This document shows positions 1 through 7,082 of a stretch of 64,000 nt of DNA, piece by piece. The position numbers and the translations under genes were made by a program. This DNA is from an uncultured Collinsella sp. Lineage in GTDB: Bacteria > Actinomycetota > Coriobacteriia > Coriobacteriales > Coriobacteriaceae. The stretch covers positions 1-64,000 of the forward strand of contig CAAGEH010000005.1 of the NCBI GenBank assembly GCA_900768795.1. The letters run 5' to 3'. Numbering within the stretch: the stretch's first letter is position 1; every line of letters begins with the position of its first letter. The notes under the pieces were generated by a model. It had not been told where the DNA came from. It ran no database searches and saw only the letters and a program-made list of their open reading frames with translations.

Positions 1-18
1 ACGACGCTCTTCCGATCT
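1..18 (+). other. Illumina TruSeq adapter remnant
   Basis: The first 18 bases, ACGACGCTCTTCCGATCT, equal the 3' end of the Illumina TruSeq universal adapter. An 18-base exact match placed precisely at the edge is not expected by chance. These bases are not genomic, and the sequence to their left in the real chromosome is unknown. Confidence 0.93.
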
Positions 19-584
19 TCGAGTCGCTCGTTGGAGTGGCCGAAACACCTGTGGCGCCCGTCGTATCGATCTCGTTGGCGCGTCCGCGCAGGCATCATCG
101 CAAGCATCGGGTATCCGGACTCGACCTGCGCGATCTCGTTCGCGAAGGCTCACAAAACCTTGTTGCTCCCGACGATGAAACCGTGCGCGGCATCGTTTGC
201 GGTATCGAGACGCTCTCCATAAGAAGCCAGATGCGCATGGACCATGCACGTGCCCTGGCGGAGTATTTCCGTGCCAATCGCTTTATCGAGCAGGTCATCT
301 ACCCTGGTCTGGCCTCGCATCCGGACCATATGGCCGCCACCTCCGTTTTGCTGCACGGGTTCGGCCCCTTGCTCGATGTGGTGCCAGGGGATTCCTGTGA
401 TGCGTCTGCTCTAGTCGCTGAGCTCGGCTATGGCCTTTCCGATGCGTTCGATGCGCATGCGTTGTATTCTTTTGGGTTGGCGAACGCGAACGGCGAGGAG
501 CGCTTGCGCATCGTGGCCGGTCTCGGCAACCCGCTTGTCTTCATCGACTGCTTTGACCGCCTATTGTCTGAACATCATTGCTGA
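19..584 (+). CDS. Cys/Met metabolism PLP-dependent enzyme, C-terminal fragment
   Basis: This open frame runs in from the left edge and ends at a TGA at 582-584. The middle and end resemble the C-terminal domain of the cystathionine gamma-synthase/O-acetylhomoserine sulfhydrylase family: a GIETLSIRSQMRMDHA helix, then EQVIYPGLASHPDH, which matches the family's YPGLPSHPxH block, and a late ERLRIVAGL strand like the family's RLSVGLE. The PLP-binding lysine domain lies beyond the contig edge. Roughly bases 65-115 translate to an odd Arg/His-rich stretch, while a neighbouring frame reads more protein-like there. A pair of indels near the contig end is possible. A GTG at 36 could be mistaken for a start, but I treat the gene as 5'-truncated. 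The exact substrate cannot be assigned. Confidence 0.6.
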
Positions 585-687
585 ATCTTCACGTTTGCTT
601 TACCGCGGTAAATATCTTCACGCGATTTGTTCGACATTGGTAAAAATGAGTGCCTGTTACCCGGTCCTTGGGCCTTTGTGCAGGTAT

Positions 688-715
688 TTGCGCTAAGATT
701 GCTAAACACTATAGG
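688..715 (+). promoter_or_regulatory. Putative guaB promoter
   Basis: TTGCGC (688-693) and TATAGG (710-715) are separated by 16 bases and lie about 65 bases upstream of the guaB start. The same TTGCGC plus 16-base spacing occurs in front of the tRNA-Asn gene. Confidence 0.45.
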
Positions 716-780
716 GCGCGACGGTAGGGCTGGGTCCACGGGGCTTGCAGTTAGTCGTCGGCGATGTTAGAAGGAGAAAC

Positions 781-2292
781 ATGGCAACGTTCTTTCCCGG
801 TGAATCACACACGTTTTCTGAGTATCTGCTCGTACCCGGCTACTCGTCTTCGGAATGCATTCCGAACAACGTTTCGCTCAAAACGCCTCTGACGCGTTTC
901 AAGCGGGGAGAGAAACCCGCCATCACCCTGAACATCCCGATGGTTTCCGCCATCATGCAGTCCGTCTCCGGTGTCGACATGGGTATCGCCCTTGCCACCG
1001 AGGGCGGTATGTCGTTCATCTACGGCTCTCAGACCCCCGAGGCCGAGGCCGCCATGGTCAAGGCCGTCAAGGACCATAAAGCAGGCTTCGTCGAGTCCGA
1101 CTCGACGTTGACGCCGGATATGACCATGGAAGAGGTCATGGAGCTCAAAAACAAGACGGGTCACTCCACCATGCCCGTCACGGACGACGGCACCCCGCGC
1201 GGCAAACTGCTCGGAATCGTCACGAGCCGCGATTACCGTCCCAGTCGCGATGACCACCAGGCCAAGGTCAAGACCTTCATGACGCCGCGTGAGAAGCTCA
1301 TCGTGGGCGACAAGGACATCACCCTTAAAAAGGCAAACGACGTCATCTGGGAGAACAAGCTCAACGCGCTCCCCATTGTCGACGAATACGATCACCTCAT
1401 TGGCATCGTGTTTCGCAAGGATTACGACAGCCACAAGACCAATCCCAACGAGCTGCTCGATTCCGACAAGCGCTACGTCGTCGGTGCCGGTATCAACACG
1501 CGCGACTACGCAGAGCGTGTGCCGCTGCTGCTCGAGGCGGGCGCCGATGCGCTCTGCATCGATTCCTCCGAGGGCTTTTCCGAGTGGCAGAAGCGCACCA
1601 TCGAGTGGGTCCGTTCCAACTACGGTGAGGACGTCAAGATCGGTGCCGGCAACGTTGTCGACGCCGAGGGCTTCCGCTTCCTCGCCGACTGCGGTGCCGA
1701 CTTCATCAAGGTCGGTATCGGCGGCGGTTCCATCTGCATCACCCGCGAGACCAAGGGCATCGGTCGCGGCCAGGCCACAGCGCTTATCGACGTGTGCCGC
1801 GCGCGTGACGAGTACTTCGAGGAGACCGGTGTCTACGTTCCCGTGTGCTCCGACGGCGGTATCGTCTACGACTACCATATGACCCTTGCGCTCGCCATGG
1901 GCGCCGACTTCATGATGCTCGGCCGTTATTTCGCGCGTTTCGACGAGTCTCCGACCGAGCGCGTCAACGTCAACGGCCAGTACATGAAGGAGTACTGGGG
2001 CGAGGGTTCCGCGCGTGCCCGCAACTGGCAGCGCTACGACCTGGGCGGAGCTGCCAAGCTCAGCTTCGTCGAGGGCGTCGACTCCTACGTGCCCTATGCG
2101 GGCGCCCTTAAGGACGGCGTCAACAACACGCTTTACAAGGTCAAGTCCACGATGTGCAACTGCGGCGCGCTATCCATTCCTGAGCTACAGGAGAAGGCTC
2201 GACTAACGCTTGTCTCCGCCACTTCGATCGTCGAGGGCGGAGCGCATGACGTTGTGGTTAAGGATACGCAGCAATCCGTAAGCTACCGATAG
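781..2292 (+). CDS. guaB: IMP dehydrogenase
   Basis: This 503-residue enzyme oxidises IMP to XMP with NAD+, the committed step of GMP synthesis, in the cytosol. The order is an N-terminal barrel part (VSAIMQSVSG), a CBS pair at roughly residues 105-225, then the rest of the barrel with GADALCIDSSEG and the active-site loop GGGSICITRE, whose catalytic cysteine is residue 319. I chose ATG 781 because AGAAGGAG sits just ahead of it. An in-frame start at 745 lacks a ribosome site and adds residues unlike the family. The gene stands alone with its own promoter and an intrinsic terminator. The sequence is the longer Gram-positive type of about 500 residues. Confidence 0.96.
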   Translation: MATFFPGESHTFSEYLLVPGYSSSECIPNNVSLKTPLTRFKRGEKPAITLNIPMVSAIMQSVSGVDMGIALATEGGMSFIYGSQTPEAEAAMVKAVKDHKAGFVESDSTLTPDMTMEEVMELKNKTGHSTMPVTDDGTPRGKLLGIVTSRDYRPSRDDHQAKVKTFMTPREKLIVGDKDITLKKANDVIWENKLNALPIVDEYDHLIGIVFRKDYDSHKTNPNELLDSDKRYVVGAGINTRDYAERVPLLLEAGADALCIDSSEGFSEWQKRTIEWVRSNYGEDVKIGAGNVVDAEGFRFLADCGADFIKVGIGGGSICITRETKGIGRGQATALIDVCRARDEYFEETGVYVPVCSDGGIVYDYHMTLALAMGADFMMLGRYFARFDESPTERVNVNGQYMKEYWGEGSARARNWQRYDLGGAAKLSFVEGVDSYVPYAGALKDGVNNTLYKVKSTMCNCGALSIPELQEKARLTLVSATSIVEGGAHDVVVKDTQQSVSYR

Positions 2293-2316
2293 TTTCGATC
2301 AACATACTTTGTTGGT

Positions 2317-2354
2317 AAAGCGAGATGGCTACATATTGCGGCCGTCTCGCTTTT
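2317..2354 (+). terminator. Intrinsic terminator of guaB
   Basis: AAGCGAGA (from 2318) pairs with TCTCGCTT (2345-2352) around a short loop and is followed by a T-rich stretch. It lies 25 bases after the guaB stop. Confidence 0.75.
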
Positions 2355-2362
2355 GCCGTTTT

Positions 2363-2371
2363 TGCTATCAT
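2363..2371 (+). promoter_or_regulatory. Extended -10 element upstream of leuS
   Basis: TGCTATCAT is an extended -10 element with TG one base ahead of TATCAT. No convincing -35 is visible. Transcription from here would begin just before the structured leader at 2393. Confidence 0.4.
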
Positions 2372-2392
2372 CAGCAAAGTTAACGATGCAGC

Positions 2393-2499
2393 GGGGTCTG
2401 GACATTTCGCTCGCCGCAAGTTCCGCACGAGCCGAAGACACCGGTGGCGTCTTCGCGCGAGCAGGACTGTTCGAGCGCCGGATGAAATGTCAAGACCCC
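2393..2499 (+). ncRNA. Candidate structured leader RNA of leuS
   Basis: Bases 2393-2408 pair with 2484-2499 (7 + 8 base pairs around one G-A mismatch) and close a compact multibranch structure. Inside are three hairpins: 2409-2413 with 2428-2432, 2434-2439 with 2449-2454, and 2455-2463 with 2468-2478 (with a two-base bulge). The result looks like a four-way junction of about 107 nt. It ends 28 bases before the leuS ATG, whose AAAGGAG ribosome site stays outside the structure. I see no T-box bulge sequence and no terminator. Its function is unknown; control of leuS is inferred from position only. Confidence 0.5.
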
Positions 2500-2527
2500 G
2501 TCCGGTCAACGTAACAAAGGAGCTGAT

Positions 2528-5095
2528 ATGTGCGATTGCACAGATCATAAGGATGAGATTCCTGCGTATGATGCGCAGGCCATCGAGTCAAAATGGATGA
2601 AAAAGTGGGATGAGGAGAACCTCTTTGCCGTCGATACGGATCCCAACAAACCCAAGAAGTATGTCCTCGAGATGTTCCCGTACCCCTCGGGCGACCTGCA
2701 TATGGGGCATGCGCGCAACTACACCATCGGCGATGCAATGGCGCGCCAGGCCCGCATGCGCGGATACGACGTGCTGCACCCCATCGGATTCGACGCCTTC
2801 GGCCTTCCGGCCGAGAACGCGGCCATCAAGCACAACACCCAGGCTGCCGCTTGGACCTACAAGAATATGGACCAGGCGCTCGCCACGATGAGGCGCATGG
2901 GCTTCTCCTACGATCTCGATCGCATGGTCAAGACTTGCAGTCCCGATTACTACAGGTGGGGCCAGTGGATTTTCGAGAAGCTCTGGGAAAAAGGTCTCGT
3001 CTATCGCAAGAAGAGCCCCGTCAACTGGTGCCCCAAGTGCAAGACCGTGCTGGCGAACGAACAGGTCACCGAGGGTAAATGCTGGAGGTGCGGGTCGGTC
3101 CCCGAGAAACGCGACCTCGAGCAGTGGTACTTCCGCATCACCGCCTATGCGCAGGAGCTCCTCGACGACCTCGAGAAGCTTCCCGGCTGGCCCGAGCGCG
3201 TCAAGCAGATGCAGTCCAACTGGATCGGACGCTCCGAGGGCGCCGAGGTCGACTTCACCCTGTGCGACGAAGAAGGCAACGCCACCGATGAGAAGATCAC
3301 GGTCTTCACGACGCGTGCCGATACGCTCTTCGGCGTCTCCTTCTTCGTGCTCGCGCCCGAGTACGAGGGGCTCAAAGAGCTCGTCGCGGGTACCGAGTAC
3401 GAAGATGCGGTCATGAAGATCGTCGAGGACTCCAAGCACATCAGCCAGGTGGAGCGCGCCCAGGGCACGCTCGAGAAGCACGGTGCCTTCACGGGTCGTT
3501 ACGTCATCAACCCCGTCAACGGCGAGAAGGCGCCTATCTGGGTGGCCGATTACGTCGTGGCGGATTACGGCACGGGCGCCGTCATGGCAGTTCCCTGCGG
3601 CGACCAGCGCGACTTCGAGTTCGCCCGCAAGTACGATCTCCCGATTCGCCCGATCATCCTCACCGATGAGGACCGCGCCGCCTACGAGGCCGAGGGCGGC
3701 TCCATCGATACCTTCCATGCCGAGACCGTCGACTGGACCGTGGCTCACGTCGCCGAGGGTACGCTCGTGCAGTCCGGCAAGTACACGGGCATGCGCGGAG
3801 GCAAGCACTCCGAGGCGGAGGCTGCTATCGTTTCCGATCTCGAGGCTGCGGGCACCGGCCGCCGCAAGGTCGAGTACCGCCTGCGCGACTGGCTCATCTC
3901 CCGTCAGCGCTATTGGGGCAACCCTATCCCCGCCGTCCACTGCGAGCATTGCGGCATCGTTCCCGTTCCCGAGGACCAGTTGCCCGTCAAGCTTCCCGAG
4001 AACCTCGACCTGGGCGCCGGCGAGACCCTTGCGAAGTGCAAGGAGTTCTACGAGACCACCTGCCCCGTTTGCGGCCGTCCCGCCAAGCGCGAGACCGATA
4101 CCATGGACACGTTCACCTGCTCGAGCTGGTATTACATCCGCTACTGCGATCCTCACAACACCGAGCTCCCGTTCTCGCGTGAGTCCGTTGACCGCTGGAT
4201 GCCCGTCGACAACTACATCGGCGGTATCGAGCACGCCATCCTGCACCTGCTCTACAGCCGTTTCTTCACCAAGGCCCTGCGCGACCTCGGCATGATTGGT
4301 GTGGATGAGCCCTTCACCAACCTGCTGTGCCAGGGCATGGTCAAGGACGAGAACGGCGAGACGATGTCCAAGTCCAAGGGCAATGTCGTACCGCCCTCGA
4401 GCGTTATCGAGCCCTATGGCGCCGACACGATGCGTCTCGCCATCCTCTTCATCGCCCCGCCCGAGAAGGATTTCGACTGGGATCCCAAGGCGGTCGCCGG
4501 TGCCAACCGCTTCATCAAGCGTGCCTGGTCCATCGTGTGGCAGCTCGCCAATTCCGGCGATGCGAAGGCCGAGCTCGACACCTCCAAGCTCTCCGATGAG
4601 GCTATGAAGCTCTATCGCGAGCGTCATCGCACCATCGCCAAGTGCACCGAGGACTTCGATCGTCAGCAGTTCAACACCGCAATTTCGGCTGTGATGGAGC
4701 TCGTCAACGCCGCGAGCGCGTATCTCAACGCCGTGGACGACTCCGATCGCGACCGCGCGCTCTGCCGCTTGGTAGCTACCGACATCGTCTCCATCCTGTC
4801 GCCTGTCTGCCCCTTCTGGGCCGATGAGCTCTGGCATTCCGCGCTCGACAACGATGGTAACGTTTACACCGCGCCGTGGCCCGAGTACGACCTTGCCGAG
4901 ACGGTCGAGGACGAAGTCGAGATCGCCGTTCAGGTGCTCGGCAAGATGCGCGTGCACGTCAAGGTTCCCTCCGATGCCAGCAAGGAGCAGATGCAGGAGG
5001 CCGCAGAGACCGCTGCCGCCAAATGGATCGGCGACAAGAAGGTCGTCAAGGCCATTTGCGTTCCTGGGAAGCTCGTCAACCTCGTCGTCAAATAG
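2528..5095 (+). CDS. leuS: Leucyl-tRNA synthetase
   Basis: This 855-residue class I synthetase charges tRNA-Leu with leucine. The ATP-binding HIGH motif is HMGH at residues 58-61 after the PYPSGDL strand. A zinc-knuckle-like segment with CPKC and CWRC follows near residues 165-190. The editing (CP1) domain fills the middle, with a second Cys pair (CEHC, CPVC) further on. The KMSKS loop is TMSKS at 612-616, and the C-terminal anticodon-binding and tail domains are complete. ATG 2528 is preceded by AAAGGAGC. The length is normal for bacterial LeuRS. The gene appears monocistronic with its own unusual leader. A same-length open frame on the other strand is only a shadow of the codon bias. Confidence 0.97.
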   Translation: MCDCTDHKDEIPAYDAQAIESKWMKKWDEENLFAVDTDPNKPKKYVLEMFPYPSGDLHMGHARNYTIGDAMARQARMRGYDVLHPIGFDAFGLPAENAAIKHNTQAAAWTYKNMDQALATMRRMGFSYDLDRMVKTCSPDYYRWGQWIFEKLWEKGLVYRKKSPVNWCPKCKTVLANEQVTEGKCWRCGSVPEKRDLEQWYFRITAYAQELLDDLEKLPGWPERVKQMQSNWIGRSEGAEVDFTLCDEEGNATDEKITVFTTRADTLFGVSFFVLAPEYEGLKELVAGTEYEDAVMKIVEDSKHISQVERAQGTLEKHGAFTGRYVINPVNGEKAPIWVADYVVADYGTGAVMAVPCGDQRDFEFARKYDLPIRPIILTDEDRAAYEAEGGSIDTFHAETVDWTVAHVAEGTLVQSGKYTGMRGGKHSEAEAAIVSDLEAAGTGRRKVEYRLRDWLISRQRYWGNPIPAVHCEHCGIVPVPEDQLPVKLPENLDLGAGETLAKCKEFYETTCPVCGRPAKRETDTMDTFTCSSWYYIRYCDPHNTELPFSRESVDRWMPVDNYIGGIEHAILHLLYSRFFTKALRDLGMIGVDEPFTNLLCQGMVKDENGETMSKSKGNVVPPSSVIEPYGADTMRLAILFIAPPEKDFDWDPKAVAGANRFIKRAWSIVWQLANSGDAKAELDTSKLSDEAMKLYRERHRTIAKCTEDFDRQQFNTAISAVMELVNAASAYLNAVDDSDRDRALCRLVATDIVSILSPVCPFWADELWHSALDNDGNVYTAPWPEYDLAETVEDEVEIAVQVLGKMRVHVKVPSDASKEQMQEAAETAAAKWIGDKKVVKAICVPGKLVNLVVK

Positions 5096-5156
5096 CGAGT
5101 TGTGATAATAATGTGATGGGTTACGAGCGCCCTTGGGTCGTCTCCGTCGCATCATC

Positions 5157-5184
5157 TTGCATCTAGCTGCATGTTTGCTATAAT
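5157..5184 (+). promoter_or_regulatory. Promoter of the rimP-nusA-infB operon
   Basis: TTGCAT (5157-5162), a 16-base spacer and a perfect TATAAT (5179-5184) preceded by TGC make a strong extended -10 promoter. Transcription would start near 5191, only about 20 bases before the hairpin at 5210. Confidence 0.75.
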
Positions 5185-5209
5185 GTGCAAGAAATTGAAG
5201 TTGAGTCGT

Positions 5210-5242
5210 AAGAAGTGGGGATTCGTCCCCGCTTCTTTTTTT
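5210..5242 (+). terminator. Terminator-like hairpin in the rimP-nusA leader
   Basis: AAGAAGTGGGGA (5210-5221) pairs with TCCCCGCTTCTT (5226-5237) over 12 base pairs including one T-G wobble, with a TTCG tetraloop and a run of seven T from 5236. It lies between the operon promoter and the rimP ribosome site, so it should stop most transcripts unless read through. The rimP site GAGGAGGTG follows at 5245. Attenuation by NusA or another factor is my inference. Confidence 0.8.
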
Positions 5243-5257
5243 GCGAGGAGGTGCCAG

Positions 5258-5752
5258 ATGGTCAAGACAAAAGTCGAGCAGTCAATCATCGATGCGCTTG
5301 AGGCCGAGGCCCCGTCTCACGATGTCGACATCGTCGACTGCGAGATCGTGGGTGCGACCAAGGCTCCGACGGTGCGCGTCCGTATCGAGCGGGCGGATGG
5401 GTCCGCGCTCGATCTCGATGCCGTGACCGCTCAGTCAGGCTGGATCGGCGATGTCGTCGAGGGAATCGACCCGTTCACGGGTTCCTATACGCTCGAGGTC
5501 TCGACCCCGGGAATGGCCCGTCCGCTGCGTCGCCCGCGCGATTTCATCCGTTTCGTCGGCGAGAACGTCGAGCTCACGAGCATGGCCGCCACGGGTCGTC
5601 GCAAGTTTAAGGGAGCGCTTGCGTCTGCGGATGAAACCTCCGTCACACTTGCGCTCGAGGATGGCGAATCCGCCACGTTCTCCTATGACGATATCAAGAA
5701 ATGCATGATCAAGCCCACGTTCGATTTCTCGGGCTCCAAAGAAGGGAAGTAA
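5258..5752 (+). CDS. rimP: Ribosome maturation factor RimP
   Basis: This 164-residue protein helps assemble the 30S subunit. An N-terminal alpha/beta domain (about residues 1-85) contains GSYTLEVSTPGMARPL, the family's characteristic LEVSSPGxxRPL block. A C-terminal Sm-like barrel with FKGALASADE follows. I chose ATG 5258 because a near-perfect GAGGAGGTG lies five bases ahead. The upstream in-frame ATG at 5171 lies before the predicted transcription start and hairpin. It is first in the nusA operon, as in most bacteria, with nusA starting three bases after its stop. Confidence 0.93.
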   Translation: MVKTKVEQSIIDALEAEAPSHDVDIVDCEIVGATKAPTVRVRIERADGSALDLDAVTAQSGWIGDVVEGIDPFTGSYTLEVSTPGMARPLRRPRDFIRFVGENVELTSMAATGRRKFKGALASADETSVTLALEDGESATFSYDDIKKCMIKPTFDFSGSKEGK

Positions 5753-5755
5753 TTC

Positions 5756-7006
5756 ATGGCATCTGAAATGATGGACGCGCTCATGGCGCTCTGTGCCGAG
5801 AAGCACATCGACCAGCTCTACCTTATCGACCGCCTCGAGCAGTCGCTCGCCAAGGCGTACGAGGACATCCTGCACCTCGATTGGGGCGCGAAGGTCACGA
5901 TCGATCGCAACACGGGCAAGATCTACGTCTATCGCCTCGAGCCGATCGACGACTCCATGGACGAAGAGGGCAACTACACCCAGTTCGAGGAGATCGACGT
6001 CACGCCCAAGGACACGAGCCGTATCGCCGCGCAGCATGCTAAGGCCGAGATCAACGCGATCGTGCGTAACTCCGCTCGTGAGCAGATCTACGAGGAGTTC
6101 TCCGGTCGAATCGGCGACATCATCACCGGTACGGTTCTCCAGTGCACCTCCGACTTCACGATCATCAAGATTCGCGAGGGCGTCGAGGCGGAGCTTCCGC
6201 ACTTCGACAAGCGCCGCTTCCCCGACGAGCGCAACGAGCGACCCGCGGGCGAGCGCTACATGCACAACCAGCGCATCAAGGCCGTTATCATCGACGTCCG
6301 CGACCCCAATTCCACGCTTCCGCCGGTCCGCGGCGAGCACAGCCGTCCGCCTATCGTCGTCTCCCGTTCGCATCCGTTCCTTTTGAGGCGCCTCTTCGAG
6401 CAGGAGGTTCCCGAGATCTACGAGGGCACCGTCGAGATCAAGTCCGTTGCCCGCGAGGCCGGACAGCGCTCCAAGGTCGCCGTGCACTCGCTCGATGACC
6501 GTCTCGATCCGGTCGGCGCCTGCGTCGGCCCCAAGGGCAGCCGCGTTCGCGCCGTCGTAAGCGAGCTTCGCGGCGAGCGCGTCGACGTCATCCTATGGGA
6601 TCCGGATCCCGCAGTGTACGTCGCCAACGCACTTTCCCCCGCAAAGGTCACGCGCGTGCTCGTCGATGAGGAGAAGGCGTACGCCGGCGTTATTGTTCCC
6701 GACGACCAGCTTTCCCTCGCAATCGGCAAGGAGGGTCAGAACGCCCGTCTTGCCGCCCGACTCACCGGCTGGCATATCGATATCAAGAGCGAGACGCTTG
6801 CTGCCGATATTCTTCGTGACATGCCCGCTCGCCCCGAGCCCGAGGACGATCTTCTCGCCGATGATACGGCGGAGGACGACGAGCAGGGACGCTGCGCATA
6901 CGTCAACGAGGACGGCGTGCGCTGCCGTAACCAGGCGCGCCCCGGCTCTATCTACTGCGGTATCCACGATAACGATGCCATCGATAACGCGGAGGATCTG
7001 ATCTAG
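5756..7006 (+). CDS. nusA: Transcription termination/antitermination factor NusA
   Basis: NusA binds RNA polymerase and nascent RNA and modulates pausing, termination and antitermination. The 416-residue protein has the N-terminal polymerase-binding domain (1-125), an S1 domain (about 130-200), then KH1 with GACVGPKGSRV and KH2 with LAIGKEGQNARLAARL. It lacks the C-terminal acidic repeats of E. coli NusA. Instead it ends in an acidic linker and a small Cys/His cluster: C380, C390, C401 and H404 (GRCAYV, VRCRN, YCGIH), resembling a short zinc-binding tail. The ylxR gene common between nusA and infB in Gram-positives is absent. ATG 5756 follows GAAGGGAAG. Confidence 0.96.
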   Translation: MASEMMDALMALCAEKHIDQLYLIDRLEQSLAKAYEDILHLDWGAKVTIDRNTGKIYVYRLEPIDDSMDEEGNYTQFEEIDVTPKDTSRIAAQHAKAEINAIVRNSAREQIYEEFSGRIGDIITGTVLQCTSDFTIIKIREGVEAELPHFDKRRFPDERNERPAGERYMHNQRIKAVIIDVRDPNSTLPPVRGEHSRPPIVVSRSHPFLLRRLFEQEVPEIYEGTVEIKSVAREAGQRSKVAVHSLDDRLDPVGACVGPKGSRVRAVVSELRGERVDVILWDPDPAVYVANALSPAKVTRVLVDEEKAYAGVIVPDDQLSLAIGKEGQNARLAARLTGWHIDIKSETLAADILRDMPARPEPEDDLLADDTAEDDEQGRCAYVNEDGVRCRNQARPGSIYCGIHDNDAIDNAEDLI

Positions 7007-7082
7007 CGCGCGTGGGCCGAGGAGCCCCTTTTCCGCGTTAGGTTTCAGTGCACGAACAGTGCAGGTTAGAAAGGTGTGACAT

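Noticed and set aside
2372..2527. A T-box riboswitch for leuS.
   Set aside because: There is no TGGN bulge flanked by paired arms, no specifier loop with a leucine codon and no terminator or ribosome-site sequestering helix, unlike the clear ileS case.
2588..5155. An 855-codon open frame on the minus strand over leuS, and similar long minus-strand frames over guaB, nusA, infB, smc and ftsH.
   Set aside because: They mirror real genes with strong motifs on the plus strand, have no ribosome sites or recognisable domains, and arise from GC-rich third codon positions.
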